Counted from the first letter of the stretch, positions 1 through 8,417 are shown. The stretch is 44,035 nt of DNA from Natrialba aegyptia DSM 13077 (GCF_000337535.1 NZ_AOIP01000040.1:1-44035), one strand, 5' to 3'. The notes: a model not told the origin generated them from the letters alone. Made by a program: numbers and translations.

Positions 1-18
1 GACGTGGAGGATTTCTGA
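1..18 (+). CDS. C-terminal end of an upstream gene (partial)
   Basis: Reading from base 1 gives five codons (D-V-E-D-F) and then TGA at 16-18, ten bases before the cbiH start. The acidic ending and close spacing suit the last residues of another gene of the same cobalamin operon, but five residues cannot identify it. The call rests only on position and reading frame. Confidence 0.35.
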   Translation, partial: DVEDF

Positions 19-27
19 TCGATACCA

Positions 28-1062
28 ATGAGTTCAGAGACGAACGCGGACGCTGCGGAGGAATCGACATCGAAGTGTGGCGGCGTGACCGAGACGGAGT
101 CCGCCTCGAGTTCGACGAGTTCGAGTTCGAACTGCGGTGCGTCGAGCGACGAGACGTCATCGAGCGATTCGGCGTGCGGGGCGTCGAGTTCCGATTCGAG
201 TTCAGCATCGGAATCGTCGTGCGGTGCGTCGAGCGACGACGGCTCTACCGAACAGGAAGTCGGGGCGACGATCGAGGACTTCGACGCCGAACCCGGCCAA
301 CTGACGGCCGTCGGCCTCGGTCCCGGTCAGCCGGAGGGGATGACCGAACGCGCGAAGACGGCGCTGCTCGAGGCCGAGCACATCGTCGGGTACACGACCT
401 ACATCGACCTCATTCCGGACGAAATCACCGCCGCGGCCGACGAACTCTACGACACGCCGATGTGCGGCGAAGTTTCGCGGACGGAAGAGGCGATCGACCG
501 CGCGCTGGCGGGCAACGACGTGGCGATCGTCGGCAGCGGCGATCCGAACGTCTACGCGCTGGCCGGTCTGGCGCTCGAGATTCTGGAGTCGAAGGGCGCG
601 ACTGCCTCGATGGTCGAGTTCGACGTGGTCCCGGGCGTCCCCGCGGCCCAGTCCTGTGCGGCCCGACTGGGTGCACCGCTGGTGAACGACACCGTCTCGG
701 TCTCGCTGTCGGATCACCTCGTGCCGATGCCCGAGATCGAATCGCGCCTCCACGCGGTCGCCAGCGAGAACTTCACGATCACGATCTACAATCCATGGAG
801 CCGCAAGCGCCGCGAAAACTTCCAGAAGTGCTGTGAAATTCTGCTGACCCACCGCGATCCCGAGACGCCGGTCGGCATCGTCCACGGTGCGGGTCGCGAG
901 GACGAGCAGGTGATGATCACCGATCTCGCCGAACTCGAGGACCTTGGCGAAAGCGAGATCATCGATATGACGACGACGATCGTCGTCGGGACCGAAGATA
1001 CCTACGTCTGGGACGACCGGATGGTCACCCCGCGCGGGTACGAGACGAAGTACGACTACTGA
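28..1062 (+). CDS. cbiH: Precorrin-3B/cobalt-factor III C17-methyltransferase (CbiH/CobJ) with Cys-Ser-rich N-terminal extension
   Basis: This SAM-dependent methyltransferase contracts the corrin ring by methylating C17 in anaerobic cobalamin synthesis, in the cytoplasm. The tetrapyrrole methylase fold starts near residue 91, with the SAM-binding GLGPG at 96-100, GSGDPNVYALAG at 169-180 and VPGVPAAQSC at 201-210. The family is usually about 240-260 aa. Here the first 80 or so residues are an extra low-complexity Ser/Glu/Asp segment with single cysteines at 17, 36, 50 and 65, three of them in the repeat CGASS. No start codon lies between the extension and the core that would keep GLGPG, so the ATG at 28 is used, with a GGAGG at 6-10 upstream. 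The gene heads a plus-strand run of cobalamin genes. The extension may bind metal or an Fe-S centre, which is inference. Confidence 0.93.
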   Translation: MSSETNADAAEESTSKCGGVTETESASSSTSSSSNCGASSDETSSSDSACGASSSDSSSASESSCGASSDDGSTEQEVGATIEDFDAEPGQLTAVGLGPGQPEGMTERAKTALLEAEHIVGYTTYIDLIPDEITAAADELYDTPMCGEVSRTEEAIDRALAGNDVAIVGSGDPNVYALAGLALEILESKGATASMVEFDVVPGVPAAQSCAARLGAPLVNDTVSVSLSDHLVPMPEIESRLHAVASENFTITIYNPWSRKRRENFQKCCEILLTHRDPETPVGIVHGAGREDEQVMITDLAELEDLGESEIIDMTTTIVVGTEDTYVWDDRMVTPRGYETKYDY

Positions 1063-1086
1063 GCGGTGCGGTTCGATTCCACTACC

Positions 1087-1398
1087 ATGCCACGATACGA
1101 AGTCACGATCGAAAAAGACGCCTGCGACGGCATCTTCGCCTGTCTGACCCGCGACCCGCGGTTCGTCGAAGGCGAGGACGGCCTCGCGACGGTCGATCCC
1201 GACGCGGACCCGGTCTACGACTGTGCGGGCGACGTTACCGACGCGGCCGACCGCGTCGTCGCGACGTTCGACGACGACCGGATCGACGAAGCCAAACAGG
1301 CTGCAGCGGCCTGTCCGACCGACGCCATCGTCGTCGAGGCTGTCGATGGAGCCGAGTCGTCTGAGCCGTCCGAATCGACCGAGGAGGTGGCCAAATGA
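1087..1398 (+). CDS. Small ferredoxin-like iron-sulfur protein of the cobalamin operon
   Basis: This 103-aa soluble protein has a ferredoxin-like layout: C13 and C19 near the N-terminus and C76-Pro near the C-terminus, plus C46 in the middle. In single-cluster ferredoxins the first motif is C-x2-C-x2-C. Here the middle ligand position (16) is Ile, so a [3Fe-4S] cluster, or a [4Fe-4S] cluster with an unusual ligand, is more likely. It probably passes electrons to a cobalt-reduction or ring-contraction step, judged only from its place between cbiH and cbiX. A GTG at 1066 is possible, but the ATG at 1087 gives the normal start before the first beta strand. Its stop overlaps the next start by four bases (ATGA), so translation is coupled. 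Confidence 0.8.
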   Translation: MPRYEVTIEKDACDGIFACLTRDPRFVEGEDGLATVDPDADPVYDCAGDVTDAADRVVATFDDDRIDEAKQAAAACPTDAIVVEAVDGAESSEPSESTEEVAK

Positions 1399-2114
1399 GC
1401 GACGCGTCGGCCAATTCAGACGCCGCGTTCGACGCCGAGTTCGAACTCGAGATATCGTCCCCGGCGGACCCGCTCGCGGGCCATCCCGCGACGGCGTACT
1501 TCTGGGGGCACGTCGCCGGCAGCGGCGAGGTTACTTCCGACGGGATCGAGGTCGCCACCTCCGACGAGACGTCCGCACAGGTGCTCGCGGCCGTCGCGGG
1601 CGGCGATCTCGATCGCGAGACCACGACGCGCGAGTACGCCCACGACGCGTCGATCACCCGGACCGAAGAGGAGTTCACGCTCTCGATTCCCGCCGACGAG
1701 GGGACCATCCTCGGACGGGACAGCGTTCGTAGTCTTCCCGTCGACGGCCGGGGCAACTATCGCCTCGGCGCGTTCACGGGCGACGATCGAGAACTCCTCC
1801 GCGGGCTGCTCGAGGGCTGTGGCACGATCTGTTTCAAGTCCTCGAGCGGGACCGTCGGCGTCTCGTTCGTCCACGCGGATCGCGATCTGCTCGCGCTCGT
1901 TCGAGAACTGATCGCCGACTGTCCGGTCGACGCACCCGTCGGCGAACTCGGCGATACGTCCTCGGGCGGCTACTGGTTCGGGGTCGACGACGACGCTGCG
2001 TCCGCCTTCGGCACCTGGCTCTACGAGGACTGCGAGGAAACCGGCCTGTTCGCGCCGAGTCGGCGTCGAAAGCTCGAACGGAGCCTCGAACAGGCCACCG
2101 CGATCGACGACTAG
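1395..2114 (+). CDS. Cobalamin-operon protein with two degenerate LAGLIDADG-like halves
   Basis: This 239-aa protein has no recognised enzyme motif, but its two halves both look like LAGLIDADG homing-endonuclease domains. Half one has YFWGHVAGSGEV at 35-46, followed by a strand and a helix. Half two has LLRGLLEGCGTI at 134-145, then strands, a helix, YWFGVDDDAASAFGTWLY at 193-210 and a basic RRRK at 223-226, the usual end of such domains. The acidic residue before the final Gly of each motif is Ser43 and Cys142, so DNA cleavage is not expected. The gene is translationally coupled to the ferredoxin-like gene and sits just before cbiX, so a role in corrin synthesis or its control is likely. The fold assignment is pattern recognition by eye, and no biochemical role is known to me. 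Confidence 0.75.
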   Translation: MSDASANSDAAFDAEFELEISSPADPLAGHPATAYFWGHVAGSGEVTSDGIEVATSDETSAQVLAAVAGGDLDRETTTREYAHDASITRTEEEFTLSIPADEGTILGRDSVRSLPVDGRGNYRLGAFTGDDRELLRGLLEGCGTICFKSSSGTVGVSFVHADRDLLALVRELIADCPVDAPVGELGDTSSGGYWFGVDDDAASAFGTWLYEDCEETGLFAPSRRRKLERSLEQATAIDD

Positions 2115-2182
2115 GACCGCCACTACTGTTACAGCCACTGCCACTCGGTATCGAACCACCCGACGCAACGACACCAGCTACG

Positions 2183-3415
2183 ATGAGCACACCCGACGAA
2201 TCCCACATCGGCACGCCCCCATCCGTCGACGACGAGGCCATCCTCCTGATCGGCCACGGCTCCCGGCGCGAGAAGTCGAACGACCAGGTGCGAGACCTGG
2301 CTGCCGCCCTCGAATCACGCCTCGACATCCCCGTTGACGCCGCGTTCCTCGAACTCGCCGCACCGGCTATCGACGAGGCGCTTGCCGAACTCGCCACGGT
2401 CACCTCCCGAGTGACGGTCGTCCACTGCTCGCTGTTCGCCGCGAGCCACGTCAAAAACGACGTGCCACTCGCGCTCGAGCAGGCCCGCGCCGAACTCGAT
2501 ATCCGGATCGACAACGGCGCACACCTGGGGATTCATCCGGCGATCATCGACCTCCTCGACGACCGGGCCGCGGCCGTCGAATCTGAACTCGGCGCTGACC
2601 GGACGGAAGACGATGTCGCCGTCGTTCTCTGCGGTCGCGGCTCGAGCGATCCGGACGCCAACGGCGACGTGCACAAACTCGCACGATTGCTGTACGAGGG
2701 CCGCGAGTTCACCCGCGTCGAGGCGACGTTCATCGGCGTGACGGAGCCGACGATAGCGGAGACCCTACACGGCGTGGCAAAGCACCGGCCCGACGCGGTC
2801 GTTGTGTTGCCGTACATGCTCGGCGACGGCGTCCTTACCCAGCGCGTTCGGGACCGGGCGGCCGACTTCGACGCGGACTATCCGTACGTCGACGCACTGG
2901 CCGGCGATCCCCTGGGAACGGACTCGCGATTGCTCGACGTGTTCGCCGACCGCTGGCAGGAAGCCCGGACGGGCAGCGTCGAGATGTCCTGTGATACCTG
3001 CAAGTACAAGGTCGATCTCGAGGGCTACGAGGAGGACGTCGGCGGGGCGCGGGCCATGCTCCGCGCGCTGGCCCACCAGGAGGCACACGCCGACCGGGAG
3101 TCGGTCGCGGACGAGCCCCACACTCACGACGCGCCGGGGAAGCACGTCGCGGTCTGTACGAACCGGACCTGCGCCGAGATGGGGTCGCCGACGGTCCTCG
3201 AACGGCTCCGCCAGACGGCCCGCGACTCCGACCACTGCGACGCGCGTATCACCCGCTCGTCCTGTCTGGGTCGGTGCGGCGACGGCCCGATGGTCGCGGT
3301 TTATCCGGACGGCATCTGGTACGGCGATGTCGACGCCGCCGACGCTGACCGCATCGTTTCGTCCCACCTCGAACGGGACCGCATCGTGAGCGACCTCGTG
3401 GATCAGACGCTCTGA
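2183..3415 (+). CDS. cbiX: Sirohydrochlorin cobaltochelatase CbiX with C-terminal thioredoxin-like ferredoxin domain
   Basis: CbiX inserts Co2+ into sirohydrochlorin, the entry step of the anaerobic cobalamin route. Two tandem chelatase halves are visible: residues 20-125 with the catalytic HGSRRE at 25-30, and residues 145-260 with GRGSSDP at 151-157. A linker follows with a C-x2-C pair (270, 273) and a His-containing stretch. The last 90 residues resemble a [2Fe-2S] thioredoxin-like ferredoxin, with C325-x4-C330 and C361-x3-C365. At 410 aa it is longer than simple two-half chelatases because of this fused redox domain. It follows the LAGLIDADG-like gene by 68 bases on the same strand. The fused cluster could sense or supply electrons for cobalt handling, which is inference. 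Confidence 0.92.
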   Translation: MSTPDESHIGTPPSVDDEAILLIGHGSRREKSNDQVRDLAAALESRLDIPVDAAFLELAAPAIDEALAELATVTSRVTVVHCSLFAASHVKNDVPLALEQARAELDIRIDNGAHLGIHPAIIDLLDDRAAAVESELGADRTEDDVAVVLCGRGSSDPDANGDVHKLARLLYEGREFTRVEATFIGVTEPTIAETLHGVAKHRPDAVVVLPYMLGDGVLTQRVRDRAADFDADYPYVDALAGDPLGTDSRLLDVFADRWQEARTGSVEMSCDTCKYKVDLEGYEEDVGGARAMLRALAHQEAHADRESVADEPHTHDAPGKHVAVCTNRTCAEMGSPTVLERLRQTARDSDHCDARITRSSCLGRCGDGPMVAVYPDGIWYGDVDAADADRIVSSHLERDRIVSDLVDQTL

Positions 3416-3420
3416 ACGCG

Positions 3421-3428
3421 ATTATACC
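3421..3428 (+). promoter_or_regulatory. TATA box of the DUF3209 gene
   Basis: An ATTATACC box is centred about 26 bases before the ATG at 3450, the spacing expected for a leaderless haloarchaeal transcript. It suggests that the DUF3209 and propeller genes can be transcribed separately from cbiX. Confidence 0.6.
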
Positions 3429-3449
3429 ATCCCAATACCACACCTGTCT

Positions 3450-3818
3450 ATGAGCTGTTACGAAATCGAAGCACTGAAACTCGGATTGATGAACGTCCTC
3501 GGCAGCGAGGATCGAAGCGCCCGCGAACACGCGGAGGCGGATCTCGAAGGCCATCTCGAGGGCCCAATCAAAGCGCTCGCGGAGGCGGAGTCCCTCTCGG
3601 CGATCGAGCGCCACCTCGACGCGGCCCTGGTCGACCTCGAGGAAGAAATCGCCGCGATGGACCCTGACGACCCCGAATACGACTACACGCGCGGCCGACT
3701 GCTCGCCGTCCGAGACGCCGAACGCGCCGTGCATCGGCTGACCGCACAGGGACGGAGTATCGTCGACGGGATCGGCGATGCCCACGACCTCCTTCACGAA
3801 ACGTTTCCGGAGGACTAA
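3450..3818 (+). CDS. DUF3209 family protein
   Basis: This 122-aa, strongly acidic and mainly helical protein begins MSCYEIEALKLGLM, the pattern I associate with DUF3209. That family has no known function and is found in haloarchaeal cobalamin loci. One cysteine (C3) and several His residues (27, 34, 50, 88, 109 and 113 approximately) are the only metal-capable side chains I note. The gene follows cbiX by 34 bases and precedes the propeller gene by two bases. Its position suggests a link with cobalt chelation or storage, but nothing in the sequence proves this. Confidence 0.75.
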   Translation: MSCYEIEALKLGLMNVLGSEDRSAREHAEADLEGHLEGPIKALAEAESLSAIERHLDAALVDLEEEIAAMDPDDPEYDYTRGRLLAVRDAERAVHRLTAQGRSIVDGIGDAHDLLHETFPED

Positions 3819-3820
3819 CG

Positions 3821-5065
3821 GTGACAGCGCCTACTCACGGCTCCCGGCGCGTCCCCCTGGGCGAGATCGACAGCGCACGGAGCCGACACATGTGGACCCG
3901 GTCGAGCGTCCACCTGACCGCCGACCTCGTTCTCGCGGGTCAGTGGGACGGCCGGCTCACCGCCTTCGACCGTGATCGCGATTCCCTCGATCCCAGGTGG
4001 GGAATTATGCATCCGGGCCACCCCGTCACGCTGGGCTCGCTCGAGGATGAACTCGTCGTCGGCAGCCGCGGCGAGGACGGGACGATCGCAGCCTACGATC
4101 TCGCCACCGGCGAACAGCGGTGGGCCTACGAGACCGCAACGGATATCGGTCCTCCAGCAAAAGACGGGATCTTCGCGCTACCCTACGTCGTGGCTCTCGA
4201 AACGGACCCCGATCGAGGCACGGTCTATGCGGCGGCCCGCCGCTACGAACGCGACGGGGCGGACCGACGGTGGCGCAGTACCGTCTTCGCCTTCGACGCC
4301 GACGGCCGCGTTCGCTGGCGTTACGAAACCGACGCCTCACCGATCGCGATCGACGTAAACGAGACGGGCGACCGCCTCGCAGTCGGCTACAATCGGTGCA
4401 TGGGTTCCCACGATGTCGGTCTCGTCGTCCTCGATACCGACTCCGGCGAGACGCGATGGGACTGGGACCCCGGAACCGACGGCGACCGCCGCGTCGGTGA
4501 CGTGTCCTTCGACGGACCGCATCTCGCGGTGGCGAGTCACGGCGACAAGCGCGGCTACCTGCTCGGCCCGGGTGGCGAGGAACGCTGGCGTCTCGATCTC
4601 GCGGTCGAAACTGAACTCGGCGACGAGACGCTGTACGCCTACCCGAACCACGTCTCCGCGATCGACGGTCGCGTCGCGTTCGCCACCGGGAATACGTACG
4701 CCAAAGAGAGCCGCGACACCGACTCGCTCCACCCGAACGAACACCAACTTACCGTCGTCGACGCGGCGGGCGATCCGCTCTGGACCGCCTCCCTCGACGG
4801 CTTCGCACACGAACTCACCACCGCGGACGACACCCTCGTCGTCCCCTGCGCACAGCACTTCCGAACGCGCGATTCGGCGGCCCACGGCGTTCGCCGATTC
4901 GACGCGGAAAATGGCCCTCTCGAGGACATTCCCACCGACGGTATCGCAACGGCGGTCGCGGCAGACGAACGCACGATCGCCGCCGTCGAGGAACCCGTCG
5001 CGTATCACGACGAAACCCGGGTTCGCGGCGAGTACGCGCTCCATACCATCCCGATCGATCGGTAA
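3821..5065 (+). CDS. Cytoplasmic PQQ-like beta-propeller protein
   Basis: This 414-aa protein consists of propeller blades with the recurring ending G-x-x-x-W-x-Y/W (for example GEQRWAYET, GRVRWRYET, GETRWDWD, GEERWRLD, GDPLWTAS), typical of the PQQ-like or BamB-type repeat superfamily. There is no signal peptide or lipobox, so it should act in the cytoplasm, probably as a scaffold or binding protein. It starts with GTG two bases after the DUF3209 stop, so the two are probably co-translated. Cobalamin context is the only functional hint. It is not an obvious enzyme and could bind a tetrapyrrole or a partner protein. It is the last gene on this strand before the convergent C45 gene. Confidence 0.78.
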   Translation: MTAPTHGSRRVPLGEIDSARSRHMWTRSSVHLTADLVLAGQWDGRLTAFDRDRDSLDPRWGIMHPGHPVTLGSLEDELVVGSRGEDGTIAAYDLATGEQRWAYETATDIGPPAKDGIFALPYVVALETDPDRGTVYAAARRYERDGADRRWRSTVFAFDADGRVRWRYETDASPIAIDVNETGDRLAVGYNRCMGSHDVGLVVLDTDSGETRWDWDPGTDGDRRVGDVSFDGPHLAVASHGDKRGYLLGPGGEERWRLDLAVETELGDETLYAYPNHVSAIDGRVAFATGNTYAKESRDTDSLHPNEHQLTVVDAAGDPLWTASLDGFAHELTTADDTLVVPCAQHFRTRDSAAHGVRRFDAENGPLEDIPTDGIATAVAADERTIAAVEEPVAYHDETRVRGEYALHTIPIDR

Positions 5066-5131
5066 TCACTCTCACTGCTTTCACTGCGAACGGAACGCGT
5101 GATCGTGGTGTCCGCCGACCGGAACTCGGCG

Positions 5132-6145
5132 TCACTCCGTGCCGATTTCGATCGGTTCGTACGGCGTCTCGACGGGCGAATCAGCCGCTAGATAGCCGCT
5201 GGCCTCGGCGGGATCGATCACCCACGACCAGATGGTCGAACGCGGATCGCCATCGTCGCCGACGGGCCAACACATACCGTCGTCCGGGTCGCCCATCGCC
5301 GTTTGGAGGTCGGCGGGTGAGACGGGTCTCTCTTGGTCGGCGAACCACGCCGCAACCGTCTGCCTGCGCGCGCAGTCGGCGGGCGTCCGATCCGTCGATT
5401 GGTACGCCTCGCGCATCGACTCGGTGTGGAACTCCCGCGTCACGGAGACCAGATCGTCGGCCGGCCGGGTCGTTGTCACTCGATTCGGGCTCGCCTCCAC
5501 GAGCGCGATGTCCCCGGTCGCGTCGGCGGCGAGGAAATTGACGTTCGTCGCGTGCGGGATCGATTCGAGGAAGCCGACGGCGTCCTCAGTGCTTCGGCAC
5601 GTATCGAGCACCGCACGAATAGCGAGTTGCCACGGTATCCCCGGTTCGAACTCGTGGGGCGGCACTTCCGCGAAACCGATCGCCAGTCCGGCCTCGTTCA
5701 CGCCGTCACAGCGGCCGACGTACACGCAGGAACACCCGATGCTGGCTATCCCGTCCGCGGGCGCTGTCCGGTACAGCGTCGCGAAGTCCCGGAAGGACGG
5801 AAAGAAGTCGTGATTACGGCCGAAAAGCGGCGCGCCGGTAGTGGTACGCTCGCCCGAAACGGCGACGAGCGAACACCCGGCCTCGGCGTCTAGCGCCAGC
5901 GGAACGGTCGCGACGAGTTCAGCGTCGATACCGGTTGCGTCGGCGATGCCGCGAAGTTCGTCGAGGAGGAACGGGGCATGTTCTTCGACGTGGGTCGCAC
6001 AGTCGCGTGCGAGCGCGCGCCGTTCTTCGGACGGATCGAGCGTCTCCGTTGCTGCGTCCGCGAGTGAACGGCCGTCGTCCGTGAGCTGGGCCGCGTACTG
6101 TCGCCCCATCGCTTCGTGCGGTCCGGATAAGCGGTGATGATGCAT
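5132..6145 (-). CDS. C45 family autoproteolytic acyltransferase/hydrolase
   Basis: This 337-aa member of the acyl-CoA:6-aminopenicillanate acyltransferase-like (peptidase C45) family is an Ntn-hydrolase. These proteins cleave themselves and then use the new N-terminal Cys as nucleophile to hydrolyse or transfer amide-linked acyl groups. The candidate nucleophile is Cys91 in EAGCSLVAV, followed by GRNHDFF and the family-like NEAGLAIGF and ATNVNFLAADATG stretches. The ATG at 6145 is chosen over an upstream in-frame GTG at 6217 because the TATA box at 6203-6212 would put transcription start near 6180. No signal peptide is seen. The substrate cannot be told. The gene converges on the propeller gene. 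Confidence 0.85.
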   Translation of the reverse strand: MHHHRLSGPHEAMGRQYAAQLTDDGRSLADAATETLDPSEERRALARDCATHVEEHAPFLLDELRGIADATGIDAELVATVPLALDAEAGCSLVAVSGERTTTGAPLFGRNHDFFPSFRDFATLYRTAPADGIASIGCSCVYVGRCDGVNEAGLAIGFAEVPPHEFEPGIPWQLAIRAVLDTCRSTEDAVGFLESIPHATNVNFLAADATGDIALVEASPNRVTTTRPADDLVSVTREFHTESMREAYQSTDRTPADCARRQTVAAWFADQERPVSPADLQTAMGDPDDGMCWPVGDDGDPRSTIWSWVIDPAEASGYLAADSPVETPYEPIEIGTE

Positions 6146-6202
6146 GTCGGGTTTGTTCCTTCTCGGCCTTGGTGGGTAGCGCCATCTCTCACGTTTGCGG
6201 CC

Positions 6203-6212
6203 TTTTATAAAC
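6203..6212 (-). promoter_or_regulatory. TATA box of the C45 gene
   Basis: A GTTTATAAAA box on the minus strand would give a transcript starting near 6180 with a leader of about 35 bases, which decides the ATG at 6145 as the start. Confidence 0.65.
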
Positions 6213-6304
6213 TGCACGCCGCCGGCGTCGATGTCCCACAGCCAGTTGCGCCCGTATGCTGCTGCCCATCTCGAGAAGGGGACGCCTCGACGACTGCACC
6301 CTCG

Positions 6305-7156
6305 CTAGCGCGATCGAAACCGAACGGTGATGCCGTCCGGATCGGCGACCGCGATACCGTCCTCGCTGTCGAGTTCAGTAACCGAGCGATCGGTCTCGGC
6401 GAGTCGATGTCTGACCGCTTCGACTGTAGCCGGGTTCGGGAGACTGAACTCGAACCATGCTACCCCGCGGTGACGGTTGGTTGCTGGCTGCGTTCGCTCG
6501 TTCCACGTGTTGACGCCGAGGTGGTGGTGATAGTCGCCCGCAGCGAGAAACAGTGCGGATTCCATTGCGGTCTGAACGCGGAGGCCGAGCGTCTCGCCGT
6601 AAAACGCTCGGGTTGCCGGCAGCGACGAGACCTCCAGGTGGACGTGGCCGATCGACGTTTCCGGCGGCGCGCTCGCCGCGCCGTTCGACGCGGCGGCAAC
6701 CTCGTCGAGTTCGAGCGGTACCGTCCCGATGGCTATCGTCCCGTCGTCGTTGCGCGGCCACTCGGTCCGCGGCTTGTCCCAGTAGATTTCGACGCCGTTG
6801 TCCTCGGGATCGCGGCAATAGAGCGCCTCGCTCACGTAGTGGTCCGACGCGCCGGTCAGCGTCCATCGATCCCGGAGCCGATCGAACGCCGCGCCGAGCG
6901 CTTCGCGCGTCGGAACCCTGAACGCAGTGTGAAAGAGCCCCGCTTCGTCTCGCTGCCGCGGCGGCGCGTCCTCGTTTTCCTCCAGTACGAGTAGCGCCGC
7001 GTCGTCGGTTCCGAGAGTTGCCGTCGTCTCCGTTCGCGTGCGGACTGCGAGTCCGACCACGTCACGATAGAACTCGACCATCGCCTCGAGATCGGCCACG
7101 TTCAGCGCGGCGCGGCCGATCCGCGCGGTATTCGGAACGGGTGGGTCGTCCGTCAT
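6305..7156 (-). CDS. Two-domain VOC (glyoxalase/extradiol dioxygenase fold) protein
   Basis: This 283-aa protein has two vicinal-oxygen-chelate domains. The first begins ARIGRAALNVADLEAMVEFY and includes an acidic metal-site region around NGVEIYWDKP. The second begins SIGHVHLEVSSLPATRAFY and contains GDYHHHLGVNTW. The layout resembles CatE-type catechol-2,3-dioxygenase-like proteins, which use Fe2+ or Mn2+, with possible metal ligands His, His and Glu. Function is uncertain because VOC proteins range from dioxygenases to epimerases. The start at 7156 (MTDDPP) is preferred; 7177 (MEAPAD) is in frame too. It lies 118 bases downstream of the CoA transferase on the same strand without a clear promoter, so the two may be co-transcribed. 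Confidence 0.83.
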   Translation of the reverse strand: MTDDPPVPNTARIGRAALNVADLEAMVEFYRDVVGLAVRTRTETTATLGTDDAALLVLEENEDAPPRQRDEAGLFHTAFRVPTREALGAAFDRLRDRWTLTGASDHYVSEALYCRDPEDNGVEIYWDKPRTEWPRNDDGTIAIGTVPLELDEVAAASNGAASAPPETSIGHVHLEVSSLPATRAFYGETLGLRVQTAMESALFLAAGDYHHHLGVNTWNERTQPATNRHRGVAWFEFSLPNPATVEAVRHRLAETDRSVTELDSEDGIAVADPDGITVRFRSR

Positions 7157-7274
7157 TGTGTCTGCTGGGGCCTCCATGATCTTCACGGTTGCCTGCGAAG
7201 CCGATTCGTCGGTGATCGTCTCGCTGTGATGTGCGTTCCGTGCCGACGATTCGATCAAGCGCGTCGGTATTCGT

Positions 7275-8417
7275 CTACGCCTCTGGGATCGCTCCCGACT
7301 CCCGGAGCCGTTCGATTTCGGTCGCGTCGAGCCCAGCCTCGCGAAGGAGGGATGCAGTGTCAGCGCCATGGTCGGCGACTGCCGTTGCCGGCTCGTCGTG
7401 GTCGATATCGCTTCCGCGCGCCGGAAAGCCGATAAACGGCGGCCCATCCGACGAGCGATGAACGTAGCCGCGAGCCTCAATCTGGGGATGGTCGACCGTT
7501 TCGGCCGGCGTGTAGACACCGCCGACGGCCGTATCGATTCCGTCGAAGAACTCGACCCACTCGTCCCGCGTTCGCTCGGCGAACAGGATTTCGAGCTCTT
7601 CGCGGAGCGCCTGGCGTTCGGCCGGATCGTCCGTCGCGTGGAGTTCGATCCACTCCTCGCGGCCGACGGCGTCGCAGAAGGCCATCCAGAAGTGGGGTTC
7701 TAACGCGGCGAGCGTCACGTAGCCTTCCTCAGCCGCGTAGCTGTCGTACCAGGGGTACCGACCGGTAAGCGGCGTTTCGCCCGGCCGCGGATTTGCGCCG
7801 CCGAGCGCCCGCGGCGCGACGGCCTGCGAGAAGGACACGGCGGCATCGGTCAGGGAGATGTCGATGTATTCGCCGTCGGTAGCTCCGAGCTCTCGGGAGA
7901 GGACGGCACTGACGATGGCGAGTGCGCCGAACAGTCCGCCGCCGATATCCGCGACCTGATAGCCCGGTATCCGAGGGGCTTCGGCGTCGGATTCGCGAGT
8001 CATATCCAGCAACCCGGCGAGACCGACGTAATTTAAGTCGTGTCCGACGCGGTCGCTGTACGGGCCGTTCTGCCCATATCCCGACAGCGAACAGTAGACG
8101 ATTTCGGGATTGAACTCGCGAACGTCCTCGTAGCCGATCCCCAGCCGATCCACGACGCCCGGCCGAAACTGTTCGACGACGACATCGGCGGTCGTCGCGA
8201 GTTCGAGGAAGGCGTCGCGACCGCCGTCGCGTTTCAGATCCAGCGCGACGCGTCGTTTGCCGCGGTTGATCGCTTCGAGTTCCGGTCCCGCTTCGTCGTC
8301 GTCCCCGGGCCGTTCGATCCGAACGACCTCTGCACCCATGTCTGCAAGCAGTTGCGTTCCGTACGGTCCGGGGAGCAACCGACTCAGATCGAGCACGCGG
8401 AGTCCGTCGAGGTGCAT
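7275..8417 (-). CDS. CaiB/BaiF family (class III) CoA transferase or racemase
   Basis: This 380-aa protein begins MHLDGLRVLDLSRLLPGPY, the classic start of the CaiB/BaiF family, whose members move CoA between organic acids or, as alpha-methylacyl-CoA racemase, invert acyl-CoA centres. The expected catalytic Asp is Asp157 in YQVADIGGG. Length and motif order (GADVVRIERP-like, SGYGQNGPY, GNPRPGET-like) fit the family. A leaderless start at 8417 is supported by a TATA box 27 bases upstream. The C-terminus GLDATEIERLRESGAIP is also typical. The substrate is unknown, and the neighbouring VOC protein could act on the same acid. Confidence 0.9.
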   Translation of the reverse strand: MHLDGLRVLDLSRLLPGPYGTQLLADMGAEVVRIERPGDDDEAGPELEAINRGKRRVALDLKRDGGRDAFLELATTADVVVEQFRPGVVDRLGIGYEDVREFNPEIVYCSLSGYGQNGPYSDRVGHDLNYVGLAGLLDMTRESDAEAPRIPGYQVADIGGGLFGALAIVSAVLSRELGATDGEYIDISLTDAAVSFSQAVAPRALGGANPRPGETPLTGRYPWYDSYAAEEGYVTLAALEPHFWMAFCDAVGREEWIELHATDDPAERQALREELEILFAERTRDEWVEFFDGIDTAVGGVYTPAETVDHPQIEARGYVHRSSDGPPFIGFPARGSDIDHDEPATAVADHGADTASLLREAGLDATEIERLRESGAIPEA

